Below are positions 23,116 to 36,900 of a stretch of DNA of 64,000 nucleotides, in pieces. The DNA lies in contig JAEVLN010000028.1 in assembly GCA_018350325.1 (NCBI GenBank), positions 62,001 to 126,000 of the forward strand, written 5' to 3'. This DNA comes from Globodera rostochiensis (Eukaryota; Nematoda; Chromadorea; Rhabditida; Heteroderidae). Within the stretch, counting starts at the first letter, position 1. Every line of letters begins with the position of its first letter. Under the pieces are notes generated by a model, which had not been told where the DNA came from, ran no database searches, and saw nothing but the letters and a program-made list of their open reading frames with translations. Position numbers and translations under genes: made by a program.

Positions 23116-26077
23116 TCAGTATCCTGGAGCCGTTCTGTAAAAACAAAATGAAAAATATAAAATATTTACTTTTTAAATTTAATATTTGCCTTGCAGGTGC
23201 GCAGTGTGAGCATGAGCCTTTTGGTCCCTGTTTTTAAATAAAATTTTATATTAAAAATTGTACAAAAACAAATCGCTTAATAAATTGTAAATCATCATCA
23301 GATTTTCAACTTATTTTAACATTGGAGAAAAGAAAGTTTCTTCAAGTTACTTATTTAAGATTTTTACCAAAAAAGAATTCATTTTTTAAATTTTAAAAAA
23401 ATAATAATTAAAATTGCCTGTTCCCCATTTTGTCCAGGCCCTCCACCGGCGCCAGAACGTCCAGGAGCACCGGGCGTTCCGGCTTCGCCAGGCTCCCCTT
23501 GCTGGCCTGGCTCTCCGGCACTTCCGGGCTCTGATTTTTCAAAATATAAATTAATATTTAAAATACAAAAATAAATAATGGTTTGTCTTAGAGACCGGAC
23601 TTCAGCTTCGAGCGAGATCTCGAGTCGAGATTTTTCGAGACTCAAGTCGAGATTTTTCGAGATGTCGAGACCGAGATTCTCGAAAAAGCCGAGATTCTCG
23701 GATAAATCTCGGAAAACTACTTCGAGCGAGATCTCGAGTCGAGATTTTTCGGGATCTCGAGTCGAGATTTTTCGAGATCCTCGAGACGAGATCTCGTCTC
23801 GACCGGTCTCTAGTTTGTCTCTTTTTAGCATTATTTGATTGATTATGTTTAACAAATATGCTTTTACCAGGTTCTGATTTGTTAATTAAATAAAATTCAT
23901 TTTTTCATTTCCTAATTTAAAACAAAAATATAATTTATTTTCCCATTTAAAACTCATTCATTTCATATGTTCAAAAAGTTAATAATTAATTTTTAGTAAA
24001 TTTTTCAATTTTTTTAATATTCTCCGGGCTCTCATTTCTTGAATAAAATGTTGTCTCTCCGGTTTTCAATTTTTGTTTTTATTTTTTCTATGAAATTTTT
24101 CTTAGAAATTAAAAGGCCAAAATTCATTGACTAACCCCCAGGCGTTCCGTCGTGGCCAGGCTGTCCATCCGGACCCGGGCGACCAGCCGGGCCAACAATT
24201 GGCGAATAATCTAAAAAAAATAAATTATTTTTATTTAAATTTCAAAAAAATCAATGCTTGCCCTCTCACCTTGTTCAAGACTTCCCGGTGGTCCAGGTGG
24301 GCCAGGCTCTAAAAAATCAAGAATTTTTTTTTCGTTTTTAAGAAATTTTCAGACCCCCAGCGCTTCCTGGCGTTCCGTCTGGACCCGGCGCGCCCTCCGC
24401 ACCCTCCGGTCCCGGGATGCCGTCCTTGCCCGGTGTGCCGGCCTCGCCCGGATGTCCGTCCGGTCCCGGCTCTCCCTGACGGCCGGGCACTAAAAATTGA
24501 CAAAAAAATTTTGTGAAAAAAATCCACAAATTTTTTTGTATTGCATTTTTTTAACCCCCCCCCCCCCGATGAAAAAGTGAAAAAAAAATTCTATAAAAGT
24601 TATTGTTTATCGATTAGATACGTACAGCCGTCCTGGGCCGCTTCACACTCCTGGCATGGCTCAACGTACGGCGCTGGCGGCGGTGGTGAGGCGTCCTCGC
24701 CGGCACTTCCCGCCTCGCCCGGGTGCCCGTCGGCGCCCGACTCACCGCTGGCACCCTGAAAAATTATTAATTTTAAACAAAATTAAGTCTTAATAAATCT
24801 AAATATTGTGACCAGATGATTCGGAACTGTTATTATTTTATTAATTAAAAAAATTATATTACATATGTAAATTAATTTTTCCATTTAAAATAATTATATT
24901 AAAAGTTAAGCGTTTAGTTTTCCCTATATTTAATTCGATTTTGGCACAAATTTTAAACCAATCAGTGAAAATGTTCCAAAATATTTGTAACAAAACCGAA
25001 TTAAAAATTGGCTATTGATTCGTTAAATAGGTGCCTCCAAACCCGGATTTTCAATTTGTTTTTACTTTGCCGGTGGGAGTTTTCGTATAATCTCGTAATG
25101 TATCAAATCCCGTAAATCCAAAAATGCCACTGGAATCCGCCGGCCGGAGTCCGCTCCGGTCCGGCAGATACCGTCAAGATTTTTCGAGATTCTCGAAGCC
25201 AAGATTATTGAAAATCTGGAAAACAGGATTTTTCTCGAGAAATTTTAAATGCTTTTTTCACATATTGTCCGGGGGCTAATTTGGTAACGCCCGCCGCCCG
25301 CCCGTGACGGCCCCCCTACCTGCGGTCCGGGTGGTCCCTGCTCTGAGGAACCGCAACCGCAGCACGCGCCGCTTTCGCCTGCACCGGAGCCGCTGCGCTT
25401 CCACAGGCTGAGGCGTCCATTGCGCAACACCGGGTCCAAATAGTGCGCGCGGCGCGGCTGACGAGCAGGGGCCGCTGACGCGTGCCGGACGCCGCCTTGC
25501 ACGTCGGAGAGCATTTGCGTGCGCGTGACCTGCAGACAGACACACACAGTTTTAGCCAATCAAAGCTTTTGCACTGATCAACGATTAAATTGAGGCTGAA
25601 CTAGGGTTGGCACTTCGACCCCGACGATTTTGAACCAATCCCCGACATCGATGCCCGACAGTACCGTCTCCGACAATCCTAACCCCGACAATTTGAAATT
25701 CCCCGACCCCGATCCCCGACTTTTCCCTCCCCGAACATCGGGGTGTCAACCCTAATTTGCACAATGAAAATTCTTCAAAAATATCATTATGCCACAAATT
25801 TTCAAAATTTTCAAACACAAACTTCTTGCATAATGTTGCCTGATCGGACTGGACAAAAGTGCAGTTCGCCTTCCATCTGAATGCTCACCCGTTGAAGGTA
25901 AAGTGAGGCCAACGGAATTGACATTGTGCAAACCTTAGGAAACATTTTTTAGAATTTTTAAACAAAATTTAAACAACTTTTTACCATGCTGGCCACTGTG
26001 GCAATGCAGACGCCAAAAATGGCCACATTTCGTATGGACTCAGCCTCGGCACGCAAATTTTGCTTTTCACTGCTCAT
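23116..26077 (-). CDS. Cuticle collagen
   Basis: Ten exons on the minus strand join in phase to 320 residues: 25985-26077, 25823-25933, 25320-25529, 24626-24755, 24355-24489, 24270-24308, 24136-24210, 23418-23530, 23190-23227, 23116-23134. The N terminus ([20 protein letters not shown], then VCIATVASM and [10 protein letters not shown]) is the nematode cuticle-collagen N domain with its membrane-spanning stretch. Then come [13 protein letters not shown], a cysteine cluster ACCGCG, interrupted Gly-X-Y blocks (about residues 135-300), two further cysteine pairs, and the typical end TAPGY. Cuticle collagens are secreted and cross-linked into the exoskeleton. The introns after exons 8 and 9 start with GC, not GT (CAG/GCAATT and AAG/GCAAAT). 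CGTTCAG one base before the ATG may be a trans-splice site. Confidence 0.92.
23589..23812. mobile_element. hAT-like element filled with TCGAGATTTTTCGAG, collagen intron 7
   Basis: The target duplication GTTTGTCT is at 23581-23588 and 23813-23820. Ends read TAGAGACCGG and CCGGTCTCTA. The interior is CTCGAGATCTCG-type words in both orientations. Related words occur at 13600-13900, 45076-45256, 48190-48300, 50730-50835 and 52420-52500. Confidence 0.85.
25602..25754. mobile_element. CCCCGAC-word element in collagen intron 2
   Basis: Ends read TAGGGTTGGCAC and GTGTCAACCCTA. The inside is CCCCGACNAT words with a mirrored right end. Same end type as the 34753 and 61526 elements. No exact target duplication. 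Confidence 0.6.
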
Positions 26078-26332
26078 TCTGAACGGGTTTTAGTTTTGAA
26101 TATGATTAATGATCATTGCTTATTGGCCACAGATCACAGCCAAAATGGTTAAATTATCCAATTAATGAATAATTTAATTGGTCACTGATCAGTGATCAAT
26201 GATCCGCCCAGGGTGTTTGTTTTCAACCAAAATGGAAACCTATTTATCTAATCAGATCACAAATGCTCTTAGATTTTTGAATCAAATCGTTTGAGCTTTT
26301 AAACTATCTGATGGATTAGTCTGATCAGGAGG

Positions 26333-26450
26333 GGTCTGATCAGAATCGGAATGCACAAATTCGTAATTTTAAGACTGATCAGAATTCGAAATGCACAAAT
26401 TCGTAATTTTAAGACTGATCAGAAATTGGAATGCACAAATTCGTAATTAA
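26333..26450. repeat. 48-bp tandem repeat, about 2.5 copies
   Basis: Units read CTGATCAGAAT, then GGAATGCACAAATTCGTAAT and TTTAAGA. CTGATCAG is itself a palindrome and is common in the introns of the galectin gene. Confidence 0.75.
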
Positions 26451-26510
26451 CGAAAGCACACAATATTTTCAACTTTTTCGAGTTAAATTACAAACAAATC
26501 AATCATTAAA

Positions 26511-26632
26511 CGCTTTTATGATTGGACAAGTTTCAAAAAAGTTATGGCCATAAGCCTTAAAAAAATTAAAAAATCCCAATTATTGGGGCTTTCCGGCCAT
26601 AACTTTTTTGAGCTATGTCCAATCATAAAACG
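26511..26632. repeat. Fold-back repeat, AAAAAAGTTATGGCC family
   Basis: Arms CGCTTTTATGATTGGACAAG to AAAAAGTTATGGCC and the mirror GGCCATAACTTTTTT to TCCAATCATAAAACG. Relatives at 33421-33535 and 46510-46735. Confidence 0.65.
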
Positions 26633-26875
26633 ATAGCTTTTTAAATGGCTTTAAGAATGGCTGAAAATGGTTAAGGTTAAAGCAACTTTTATACACACAG
26701 ACCCAAATTGTGGGCGTGGCCAAAAAAAAGAACATTCATTCATTGTGTTGTATCGACACGATTGTGATTGATAGAAATGTGATCAAATTTTGGCGGTTGG
26801 GGAGGCGCCGTTCCGAGAAGCGTTTAATGAACAAAATGACAATTAGTACATAATTGGTGACAAAAAGGTAGAAAA

Positions 26876-27025
26876 TGCGCGCGCGCGCGCGCGCGCGCGC
26901 GAGCACCCAATTAATAGACAACGACACTTTTGCGCGAGTGGAACTTGCAAATTTTTTTAATTTTAATTATTTTTGTTTCAGCACGAAAATGCGCGCACTG
27001 CGCGCACGCGCGCGCGCGCGCAGTG
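26876..27025. repeat. Paired alternating GC tracts (possible Z-DNA)
   Basis: An uninterrupted (GC)n run of about 26 bases (26876-26902) and a second run (26992-27025), 90 bases apart, in otherwise AT-rich DNA. Confidence 0.7.
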
Positions 27026-28486
27026 CGGTAATTATACGGCGGGCGCGCACTTGCCGCAAAAGAACAATTGGGGGGGGGGGGGGTAATAGCCAAATTGGCC
27101 ACGCAATTACACGGCGTTGGCCGATGTTCCATAATAAATTATGACCATCCAAATTAATTAACTATATGTTTTGGGTTTGCTCCCCGCGTCCCCGCGCAGG
27201 GACGGGGGGGGGGGAGCCCCCGACTGACTTTTTATGGCATTGAATTCTTTGTTTAAAAGAATTTTGAAAATTTAAAAATTCGGAGCGCCTAGCAAGCAGA
27301 TCGAACAAAGTTAGTCCACAAAATTCAAAATGCAATTTTAATAAAAAAAAAAATATACCTAATTTAAATCAAATGTTTCAAATTTCCTCCAAGAGAATCA
27401 AAAAATATTTTAAATCAATTTTTGACAAAAGCTTATCTCAGAGATTGGACAGTTAGCCATTTTAAATAAAATAATTGGCCTATTAATTAGCATTATTGGT
27501 TTAATTTTTTTTTTTTTTCAAAATATTCATTTATTTCTGACATAATATAAAAATATTCATTTATTTCTGACATAAATATATTCAGGAAATAAATTTTTTC
27601 CCCTTTTTTTTGCATCATTGCCCCCCCCCCCCCCCCGCCCCGTCGCGCACTGCCATAAAACATAAATAAAACATGTCACGACGAGTGAACCCCTCGGGGG
27701 AAAACATAAAATTTTGGGAGAATGAGACAAAAGAAACACAGAAACTGATAAATGATCATGCAAAAAGCAGCAGCACAATGCGTATGAAAGACAAAGCAAT
27801 TTTGAAGGAAGTAAAAAGCTGAAAAAATGTAAGAAAAAAAAATTGGGCAAAAAGATATTCAATAAATTAAAACAATTAAAATTTAAATATTTTTATATAA
27901 AATTTTCGTGCCCGTCGGCGTTTGTCGATGGGAAATTTGTTAAGAGAACAGGGATGCGATGGGCAAAACCCAAAAACGTGGCACGCGAGTTCAAAAAGGT
28001 GGCTGTCAAAAACGTGGAAAAAACATGGCGATAAATTAAATAGTTTAAAATAAAATGAACACATATTATACTTTTTTGTTTTGTTTTTTTGCACAATTTT
28101 ATGTTTTTTATAAGTAGTTTATCGTTTGGATGGTTCCATGAAGAGTTATTGCACTTCAAAGATCCCTGGGGCCGAAACGACCTGTGTTCTGTTAAAAAGA
28201 CGTCAAGAATTGATCTATGATTTGTAGTGTTCGGTCGGTACGGGAAAGTACCGAAGCTTTTTCGGTACTTTTCGGTACTCAGGCAATCGGTACTTTTCGG
28301 TACTCAGGCTTCGGTACTTTACCGAAAAGTACCGACCGAACCTTTTTGGATTTTTTCGGTACTATTCGGTACCGGTACTTTTTCGGTACTTTACCGAAAG
28401 TACCGACCGAACAAAATTTGAGTCCCGAAAAAAGTACCGAATGAAAAAATTGGTAATATATTTGAATTTTTCAACGTTTCCGCCTC

Positions 28487-28552
28487 ATATCACGTGGCTT
28501 AGTGGTTAAACTGTGAACCAAAAGACTTTATTGTCTGAGGTTCGAGTCCTAT
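28487..28552 (+). pseudogene. tRNA-like relic inside the 28225 element
   Basis: TGGCTTAGTGGTTAAAC (A-box-like) and GGTTCGAGTCC (B box) about 45 bases apart. The arms pair only partly. Confidence 0.4.
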
Positions 28553-28595
28553 AGTCAAATTTTCTTTTATTATTTTTATTGAATGTCCTGTTGAG

Positions 28596-29487
28596 TAGTG
28601 TTCGGCACGGTACGGTATTACCGCGGTATTTTTTTCGGTATTACCGATTCGGTATCGACTGAGAAAATTTAGGAGATTTCGGTATTTTTCGGTATCGGTA
28701 TTTTACCGAAATACCGATACCGAGCCATCTCGGAATACCGCGGTCTTTTTCGGTGTATTTTGAAAAATGGATAATTTGAATGATTTTGCTTAACTCGACA
28801 CTAGTTTGGTGTAGTGGTGTTTCTCTTGGGGAGTCAGGTGAGTGTTCGGATCCGCACCGGTGAAATTATTATAATTTTTGATTTCGGTGAGCATTATATG
28901 GTAGGAAAAAGAAAAATTTTACGAATATTTCAGATTTTTGATAATATTTTGGCAGTGATGCACGAGAGTATCGGGCTCGAGTATCGGAAAATTTTGGGTC
29001 TCGTGCATCACTAATTTTGGCAGTATTTACAAATTTTCGGAACTTTAATTTTTTGCTCAGCAAAAATTGGGTGAATTTTTAAGGAATGCAAATCTCAGCT
29101 TAAATTGAGATATTCAAATGAAATAAAATTTAAAAAATGCAAAAATTAATCATTTTTTTTAAATTTAAATGTGTGTCAATTTTTTGTCAAAATTTACTTT
29201 TCCCAAGGGGGACCCTTTTGGGTTCATCAAAAAAAGTTTCACTTCACTCAATTGAAATGAACCCGGAAACGCTGAAGCTTATTACTCAACAAAACATTGC
29301 CTATCATCAATTATAAGTATTGAATAAATTGCTTTGTTCATTTTAAATTAAAATTCAAAATTTAAAACAAAAATACCGAATACCGGTCGGTATACCGAGT
29401 TTTTTTAGGTTTCGGTATTTTTTCGGTATCGGTATTATACCGAAATACCGATACCGAATGCCAAAAAACCCCATTTGCCGAACACTA
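28596..29487. mobile_element. Nested hAT-like element with CGGTATTACCG words
   Basis: The target duplication CTGTTGAG is at 28588-28595 and 29488-29495. Ends TAGTGTTCGGCA and TGCCGAACACTA. CGGTATTACCGCGG-type words lie only next to the ends; the middle has no transposase frame. It interrupts the larger 28225-30390 element, so it is younger. Confidence 0.88.
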
Positions 29488-30981
29488 CTGTTGAGTGATG
29501 TGGTTGCCTGGGGTTCAAACCCCCGACTGTGTAAGTCGTTTTTTGTGTCTTTTAATTAACTTCATGGCAAAGAAAAACAATATTATTTTCTTTAAATATG
29601 TATTTAAAATTTTTTAAATTGAAGGTAATTTAGGAATTCTCTATTCTTTTGAAGGAAGTTACTCGCAAATTAATTTTCAAAAATTTTAACCGATTCAAAA
29701 CTTTATTTACATAAAGAATTAGGTACTTTTTTCATCGTTTTAGTTATCGAAATTGGACAAGTTTTTTTAATAAAATCGTAAGAGTTTTCATTTTTTCTTC
29801 ACGGCGACGCCTATCGGCATCCCCGATCACCTACAAAAACACTTCCCCTAATAAAACGGCTAAAATTTTATTTTCTCTTGTTTTCTGAACCTAAAAGTTT
29901 TTGGAAATAAGAGCTCGGAATCTGGATTTCAATAATGTCCGGAAAATTTTGAAATCTTTTTTGATTTTTTAATTTTTCTTAATCATTTTAGCCCTTCTGG
30001 ATGCATTTTTTAGGCCATTTTTCTTCACAAATTCCATCAAAAATAAAAAATTTTCTCGGCGGCGCCTATCGGCACCGCCGAGCCCCCTTCAAACTGATCC
30101 AAAAACTATTAAAATTCTTACCACAAGACAGGAACAGGTCGAATGCTGATTTTTTTAAACCGCAATCTCCCAAAACTCAATTATAAATATTTATAAGCCA
30201 AGATTTCCAAAATAAACGATTTTTTGTTAAAAAGTTACCCTAAAAAATTTTGGTACCAAAAACCGAAATTTTGGTACTTTTCGGTACCGGTACTTTTTCG
30301 GTACTTTACCGAAAAGTACCGACCGAAACATTTTGGACTTTTTCGGTACTTTACCGAAAAGTACCGACCGACCCTTCTGGCCGATCACCAATGATTTGTT
30401 ATGTGCATTAAAGTGAATTTTAATAAATCTTGAATTTAAATAAAAATTACATTAATTTAAAATTACTGACATAACCACGGCATTTGTTGAAGTCTTCAAC
30501 CAAATTTTTTTCTTTGTTACCAGAGACTGCTTGAAAAATAGCTTAATAACTCAAATTTTATTAAGAAAATTGAGCAAAGACTTACTAAAAACTTGAAAAA
30601 GCAGCCAAAAATATGCAACAAATAAACCAATTAAATTTAAAATATTCATACAAAATTTTCATGACCTAAAGTTTAACATTTTTATAAATTTAAAATAACA
30701 TAACAATGTGAATAAAAAATAATTTTATTTATTTTTTGCACAATTTTATATTTTTAGCGGGTGAATCATTCCATCAATCTCATTTTATGGATGGGACATG
30801 TCATTTTAAATGAATAGAAAAAATCAACGATTTTATCGCTGAATCACCCACCCGCCCCCACCCATCACTTTTTGCCATTCATTGGGCACTCCGTTAGCGA
30901 TTCCGATCACCATAATAACTGTGGTCATTTTGTGTAAAAAACAGTGAAATTCCCATCGAAAAAATTGATTTTTTTGAACAT

Positions 30982-30992
30982 TTTTTTTTCAG
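30982..30992 (+). promoter_or_regulatory. Probable trans-splice acceptor of the galectin-like gene
   Basis: A run of T followed by CAG ends four bases before the ATG at 30997, the usual place for spliced-leader addition in nematodes. Confidence 0.5.
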
Positions 30993-30996
30993 CAAA

Positions 30997-33900
30997 ATGA
31001 ACGTAAAATTGAATTTTATTAAAAATATTTTATGCTTTTTGACGCTTCTTCGTGCAGCCCAAGCGCAAAAGAAAACAAACGCGTACGGATTCTACAAATT
31101 TGAGCGAATTTTTCAGCACTTGATCGGGACTGAATTTGGTCTCGGTCAAAAAAACCGGGGGACTAAGGGACTCAAATAATGATTTTCGAAGGCTTGCGAA
31201 AAACTGGCACCATTTATAACAAAGCTTGGAAAAAAATCGGGACCAGGCATCTCAGTCCCAGCAGGGTGGACACTTCAGTACTGGTTCCGGTCCTGTGCTA
31301 CCCCCTACTGTAAAGTGGCCAAATACTTACAGTACCAAGGCCCAGAATATTCAAAATTAAAATTTCATAAATTTATTAGGACACGTTTAACCGGACAATC
31401 CATCAACAAACACTCGATCCCCGTCGCTCTGCTGGACCAATGCTTCCCGTACGAGGAATCGAAAACGTTCGGAATCGAATTTCACCTCCCGCGAACGGGC
31501 GGACGATGTGACGATGGGTTTGATGAAATTTCCTAAAAATCAAAAATTCCAAAAAAATTGCTTAGCCTGATCATCTGTTATCCCGGCTCGCTGGTAACCC
31601 GGACCTTGGACAACGTGCACAGCATGAACGGCTTGTCCGTAAACTCCGAGCTGTTCAATGTGGACAACGCCGTCAATGTATGGACAGGAGATGTAACCCA
31701 CGCCAAAAAAATGTCCAAAATCCGGGAAATTTTGAACTCAGAAAATTTTATTTTTTTTTCTAATTTTTCTGATTATTTTTTTACCTTTCCCAAAAACTAG
31801 GGGTGCTCCCCGACCCCTCGGGGGCGGGAAAGTCGGGGGGTCGGGGAGGCCGGGGTTGGCCATGTCGGGTTCGCGGTCGGGGAGCAACCCTACCAAAAAC
31901 TATGAAAAATTCTTCCAATTTTTATAAATTTCCGGATTTATTTGCGGATTTTTTGCCAAAAAATTCAAAAATGTCCGGAAATGCGGAATTCGGTTACACA
32001 TCCCTGGTATGGAGTTTCGAGCATTGGATAAATTAGAATTTTCAAAAAAAAATTACAGAATTCTTTGGGCAAATATTGCGCGGACTTGAACGTTTCATGG
32101 CACGGCATCAAAGTCCACACTGAGAAATCGAATGGCAAAATTATCATCAAGCTGAGCACATCGCTTCTTGAAGACGAAGAACAAAGGTGGGCCGAGTAAT
32201 AGAATTTGTTTATTACGATGGGCAACGTAGACAAACCCTATATACGGTACTCGACTCATTATACGGTATGAGCTGTGCCGGACCGGACCGAACTTGTGGA
32301 TTTTATGGTTTCGAGAGTGGAAACTTCCGGGTCGGTTCCGGCAATCCAGACAGACAATTTCAGTTGGGGGTATCGCCAACCCTGTACAGTAGTATCCTCT
32401 ATTTTCTTGATATATGGTAGAGATTGTGAAATATTGTCAAGATTTTATTCTAACAAAAAGTGCCATTTAGTTTTGAAATCCCGGACGCTGATCGCCAATT
32501 TATCATCCATTTTGGCAATGAAAATGAATTTTCCGCCTATGTGACGGTCGAAGGTAAATTTAAAAAATGATTTTTGATTTATCTTTGTTTTTCAGGATCA
32601 CACGTTGATCTTGATGTCGAAAAGGCCGAGCAGTACAAGCAATTGGCCCCAAAGGGTGCGTATCTGAAGGATTTCGTCGGTTTTTGGACGCTGGGCGTGG
32701 ACATGCTGCCGTGGATAGACCACGAAGTGGAGCTGTTCGTCAACCGCTCCTGCAGCTGCACCATGGAAGCTTGGGTAACAGTTTGATAAAAAAAACCCTG
32801 ATCAGATCATATGTCCGGTTGACGGATCACCTTGATCAGACCACGTCCATTTTCGTTGTGATAAATTCAGAAAATTCTTGATCTGCCCCTGATCCTCTCT
32901 ACACAACTGTATTATGTTCAAAAATTGACCAATTTCCATAAAAGTTCATTCGACCAACGGATTTGGAGGAGTTCAACGATCCCGGCATGCCAACAAGCGG
33001 CTCGGCCGGAGTCAACTGTCCAAAAACTACGAATATAAATGTGCCGTTGACCAACACGCTGCAGGCTGATCATCTGATCCTCATTCGGATGCTGACCGAT
33101 GAACAAATACAAAATGTTTCGTTCGAGATTTTGGGGGCCTCGGAGTCGGGTGAGTATCGGAAGTGCCATTTTACATGGAAACTCGGCATTTTCTGGTTGT
33201 TTTTTTGGGGTCCGGTCCGTGCCATTGCCCAGTTTTTATTGCAGATTTTTATTGAGCGTTGGCACAGCGATTAATATGTGACACAATTTTTTTTGCCGTA
33301 ATATTGGCTTTGATTAGTATATTCTTTTTTAATAAATGTGGTAAATCGGATATTCCACACAAATTCAAGAATTTTAACCGGGAATTACCAACGATGATTA
33401 GAGTTATCATTAAGTTACAGCTAAGTGATTGGACAATGAATAAAAAAGTTATGGCCAAAAAAGTGAAAAATCCAAAAATGGCCATTTTTGGAGGTTTTCT
33501 GGCCATAACTTTTTTCATAATTATCAGATCGCTTAGTTTTTGCTTATTAATTGCTTCTCCTCATCGAGAGTTTTCATTTGGTATATTGTTTGACCTAATG
33601 GGTTTAGGTTGTAGAAAGTTATAAAGCATTCGACACCCAAAACCCTTTCGACATTTGGACCTGGTAGCCAAATTGAGGGAGACTTCCCTGGCATTCGCTC
33701 TTTTTACGGCATCCCCCCTGCGGGCAAGGGGAACTCTCTCAGCGGCCGACGCTGCACAATTGAGTTCCCAATTATGCTAACTTTTTGAAATGAAATTAAT
33801 TTCTGATCAGTCTGATCAGTCGAGTCGAGATTGAATCTTGGATTGCATTTTTTACAGGCTCCGAAACTCCGTGGATGGCATTCAACCTTTCAAAATCCGG

Positions 33901-36900
33901 TGCCAACATCAGCGTTCGCGGAAAAGGGGAGAAGCGCTTAGTGGACAAGGCATACAAATCAAAATTTGATCAAATTTTTTTGGATTTAACCCGGGCTCTG
34001 GACGCAATCGGATTTTGATTGCGGAAATTCGCAACCCCTAAAAAGCCTCAACTCCCGCAATTTTAAAAATTTAAAAATGGATATTCCAATTTTTTAAAAT
34101 AAAAACTCCAAACTCAAAGGCAAGTTTGGCCCGTCTGAGTCTGGGCCAACTGAGTCGTGGCCATCTGAGTCTGGCCGACTGAGTCTGGTTAGAAGGGGAA
34201 AAGTTTGATTTTTGTGGGTTATGTGTAAACAAAAAAAAATTGTGTTTTCAAACTCGGCGAATGTTTCTATTTTAATCGTTGAAATGTCGCTGAATCAGAT
34301 GGCCACCAGACTCAGCCGGCCAGACTCAGTTGACTCAGACTCAGTTGGCTCAGACTCAGGCGAGGCTCAGTCGACCCCTATTTTTACAAATAAAGTTCAG
34401 AATTTTCGTTTCGATAATTTTTTTTCATCCGAAAACCAAAATTGCGGGAAAATCCAAAAAAGCCGCAATCCGGCATTGCGTCCAGCCCTGATTTTAACCA
34501 ATTCAAGGCGCCGGTGGTCAGTTTGAATGCGCATTTGCCGGAAAGCAATGGCAGTCGACAGATTGACTTCATCATTGCACTGACCAACTACAGCTACGGC
34601 ATCATGATGGACGGCGTGCTTTTGGGTGGTCAAGAATATTATCCGGCAAAATGGTGGCTTGGATTGCCATTCAACGACATGACGTCACTTCGGGTTGGAA
34701 AGGGATGGGCTTGAAGATTTGGATCTGCAAAAATTATTGCAGCATTTTAAATTAGGGTTGGCACCCCCGACGTTTGGGGAGAGAAAAGTCGGGGATGGGG
34801 TCGGGGAATTACAAGTCGTGGTCGGGATTGTCAGGGAAGGCACTGTCGGGGATAGGAATCTGGGAATTACAAATTGTCGGGGACGGCACTGTCGGGGATA
34901 GGAAATCTGGGAATTACAAATTGTCGGGGACGGCACTGTCGGGGATAGGAATCTGGGAATTACAAATTGTCGGGGACGGCACTGTCGGGGATAGGAAATC
35001 TGGGAATTACAAATTGTCGGGGACGGCACTGTCGGGGATAGGAAATCTGGGAATTACAAATTGTCGGGGACGGGATTGTTGGGGATAGGAAATCTGGGAA
35101 TTACAAATTGTCGGGGACGGCACTCGGGGATAGGAATCTGGGAATTACAAATTGTCGGGGACGGCACTGTCGGGGATAGGAAATCTGGGAATTACAAATT
35201 GTCGGGGACGGCACTGTCGGGGAAAGGAAATCTGGGAATTACAAATTGTCGGGGACGGCACTGTCGGGGATAGGAAATCTGGGAATTACAAATTGTCGGG
35301 GACGGCACTGTCGGGGATAGGAAATCTGGGAATTACAAATTGTCGGGGACGGCACTGTCGGGGATAGGAAATCTGGGAATTACAAATTGTCGGGGACGGC
35401 ACTGTCGGGGATAGGAAATCTGGGAATTACAAATTGTCGGGGACGGCACTGTCGGGGATAGGAAATCTGGGAATTACAAATTGTCGGGGACGGCACTGTC
35501 GGGGATAGGAAATCTGGGAATTACAAATTGTCGGGGACGGCACTGTCGGGGATAGGAAATCTGGGAATTACAAATTGTCGGGGACGGCACTGTCGGGGAT
35601 AGGAAATCTGGGAATTACAAATTGTCGGAGTCGGGGCACAGCACTATCGGGGTCGGGGATTGATCCAAATTCGTCGGGGATCGGGGTTGGGGAGGCAATC
35701 CTGTTTTAAATCAATCAAATTTCTACCTCAGAATTGGTCTGATCAAATCCGATCCAATATCAATATTTTCAATGATTAGAAAATGAAGGTGTTCGAAATT
35801 GAGCATTTTCAGCAAAAGTTGGTTTAAAAAATAATTATATAAAATAAATTTTATTTTTATAAGTTTTGTGCTCACAAAACAAAATCACTTTTAAGATGAG
35901 CGGCCAATTTTTGTTGCTCAAAAATCCGCCGCCAGTGATGGCATTTGAATATGTTCAACAAAATTATGTACATTTTTTAAAAAAAAATTAAAATGTTTTA
36001 ACAAATTAATTAATATTTATTCAGAAGCCGCAAATAATTCACGACATATTCGTCAAATCCGTTCCCAGTTTGCAAGTTGGCACCAATTTGACCTTTCGCG
36101 TCAAACCGCATAGCCAGCTGCTAAACGGCAATGAGTTTTTCCAAATCACTCTGTTGCATAACCGCCCATTAGAAGAACACCCAACCAGTGCGTATATTGG
36201 CTGGCATCAGGGACGTAACCGGATTCCGGACATTTTTGTGTCCGGAATTCCGTTTTCAGGACATTTTTGGGTCCGAATTCCGTTTTCAGGATATTTTTGT
36301 GTCCGGAATTCCGTTTTCAGGACATTTTTGGGTCCGAATTCCGTTTTCAGGATATTTTTGTGTCCGGAATTCCGTTTTCAGGACATTTTTGGGTCCGAAT
36401 TCCGTTTTCAGGATATTTTTGTGTCCGGAATTCCGTTTTCAGGACATTTTTGGGTCCGAATTCCGTTTTCAGGATATTTTTGTGTCCGGAATTCCGTTTT
36501 CAGGACATTTTTGTGTCCGGAATTCCGTTTTCAGGACATTTTTGGGTCCGAATTCCGTTTTCAGGATATTTTTGTGTCCGGAATTCCGTTTTCAGGACAT
36601 TTTTGGGTCCGGAATTCCGTTTTCCGGACATTTTTGGGTCCGGAATTCCGTTTTCCGGACATTTTTGGGTCCGGAATTCCGTTTTCAGGACATTTTTGGG
36701 TCCGGAATTCCGTTTTCAGGACATTTTTGGGTCCGGAATTCCGTTTTCAGGACATTTTTGGGTCCGGAATTCCGTTTTCAGGACATTTTTGGGTCCGGAA
36801 TTCCGTTTTCAGGACATTTTTGGGTCCGGAATTCCGTTTTCAGGACCTTTTTTGGGGCCGGAATTCCGTTTTCCGAACATTTTTGGGCCATAATTCCGTT

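Larger units (their letters stand above)
26078..28224. other. Repeat-rich intergenic stretch
   Basis: No supported gene. It holds three 48-bp tandem units (26333-26450), a fold-back (26511-26632), alternating GC tracts (26876-27025), long G or C runs near 27070, 27205 and 27630, and a short basic ORF at 27843-28034 that I cannot tell from noise. Confidence 0.55.
28225..30390. mobile_element. hAT-like element with CGGTACTTTT words, 2.2 kb, carrying a nested element
   Basis: The target duplication ATGATTTG is at 28217-28224 and 30391-30398. Left end TAGTGTTCGGTCGGTAC, right end GTACCGACCGACC to GGCCGATCACCA. Both subterminal zones are packed with CGGTACTTTTCGGTACC words. Inside are a tRNA-like relic (28487-28552), a complete second element (28596-29487) and two GCGCCTATCGGCACCG blocks. 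A left-truncated relative lies at about 51210-51722. Confidence 0.8.

Noticed and set aside
34774..35367. Repeated Gly-rich ORFs over the GTCGGGG array
   Set aside because: A tandem satellite inside a hAT-like element; reading frames are accidental.
34753..35703. CRISPR-like array of evenly spaced repeats
   Set aside because: Units are identical end to end with no unique spacers, and the genome is animal.
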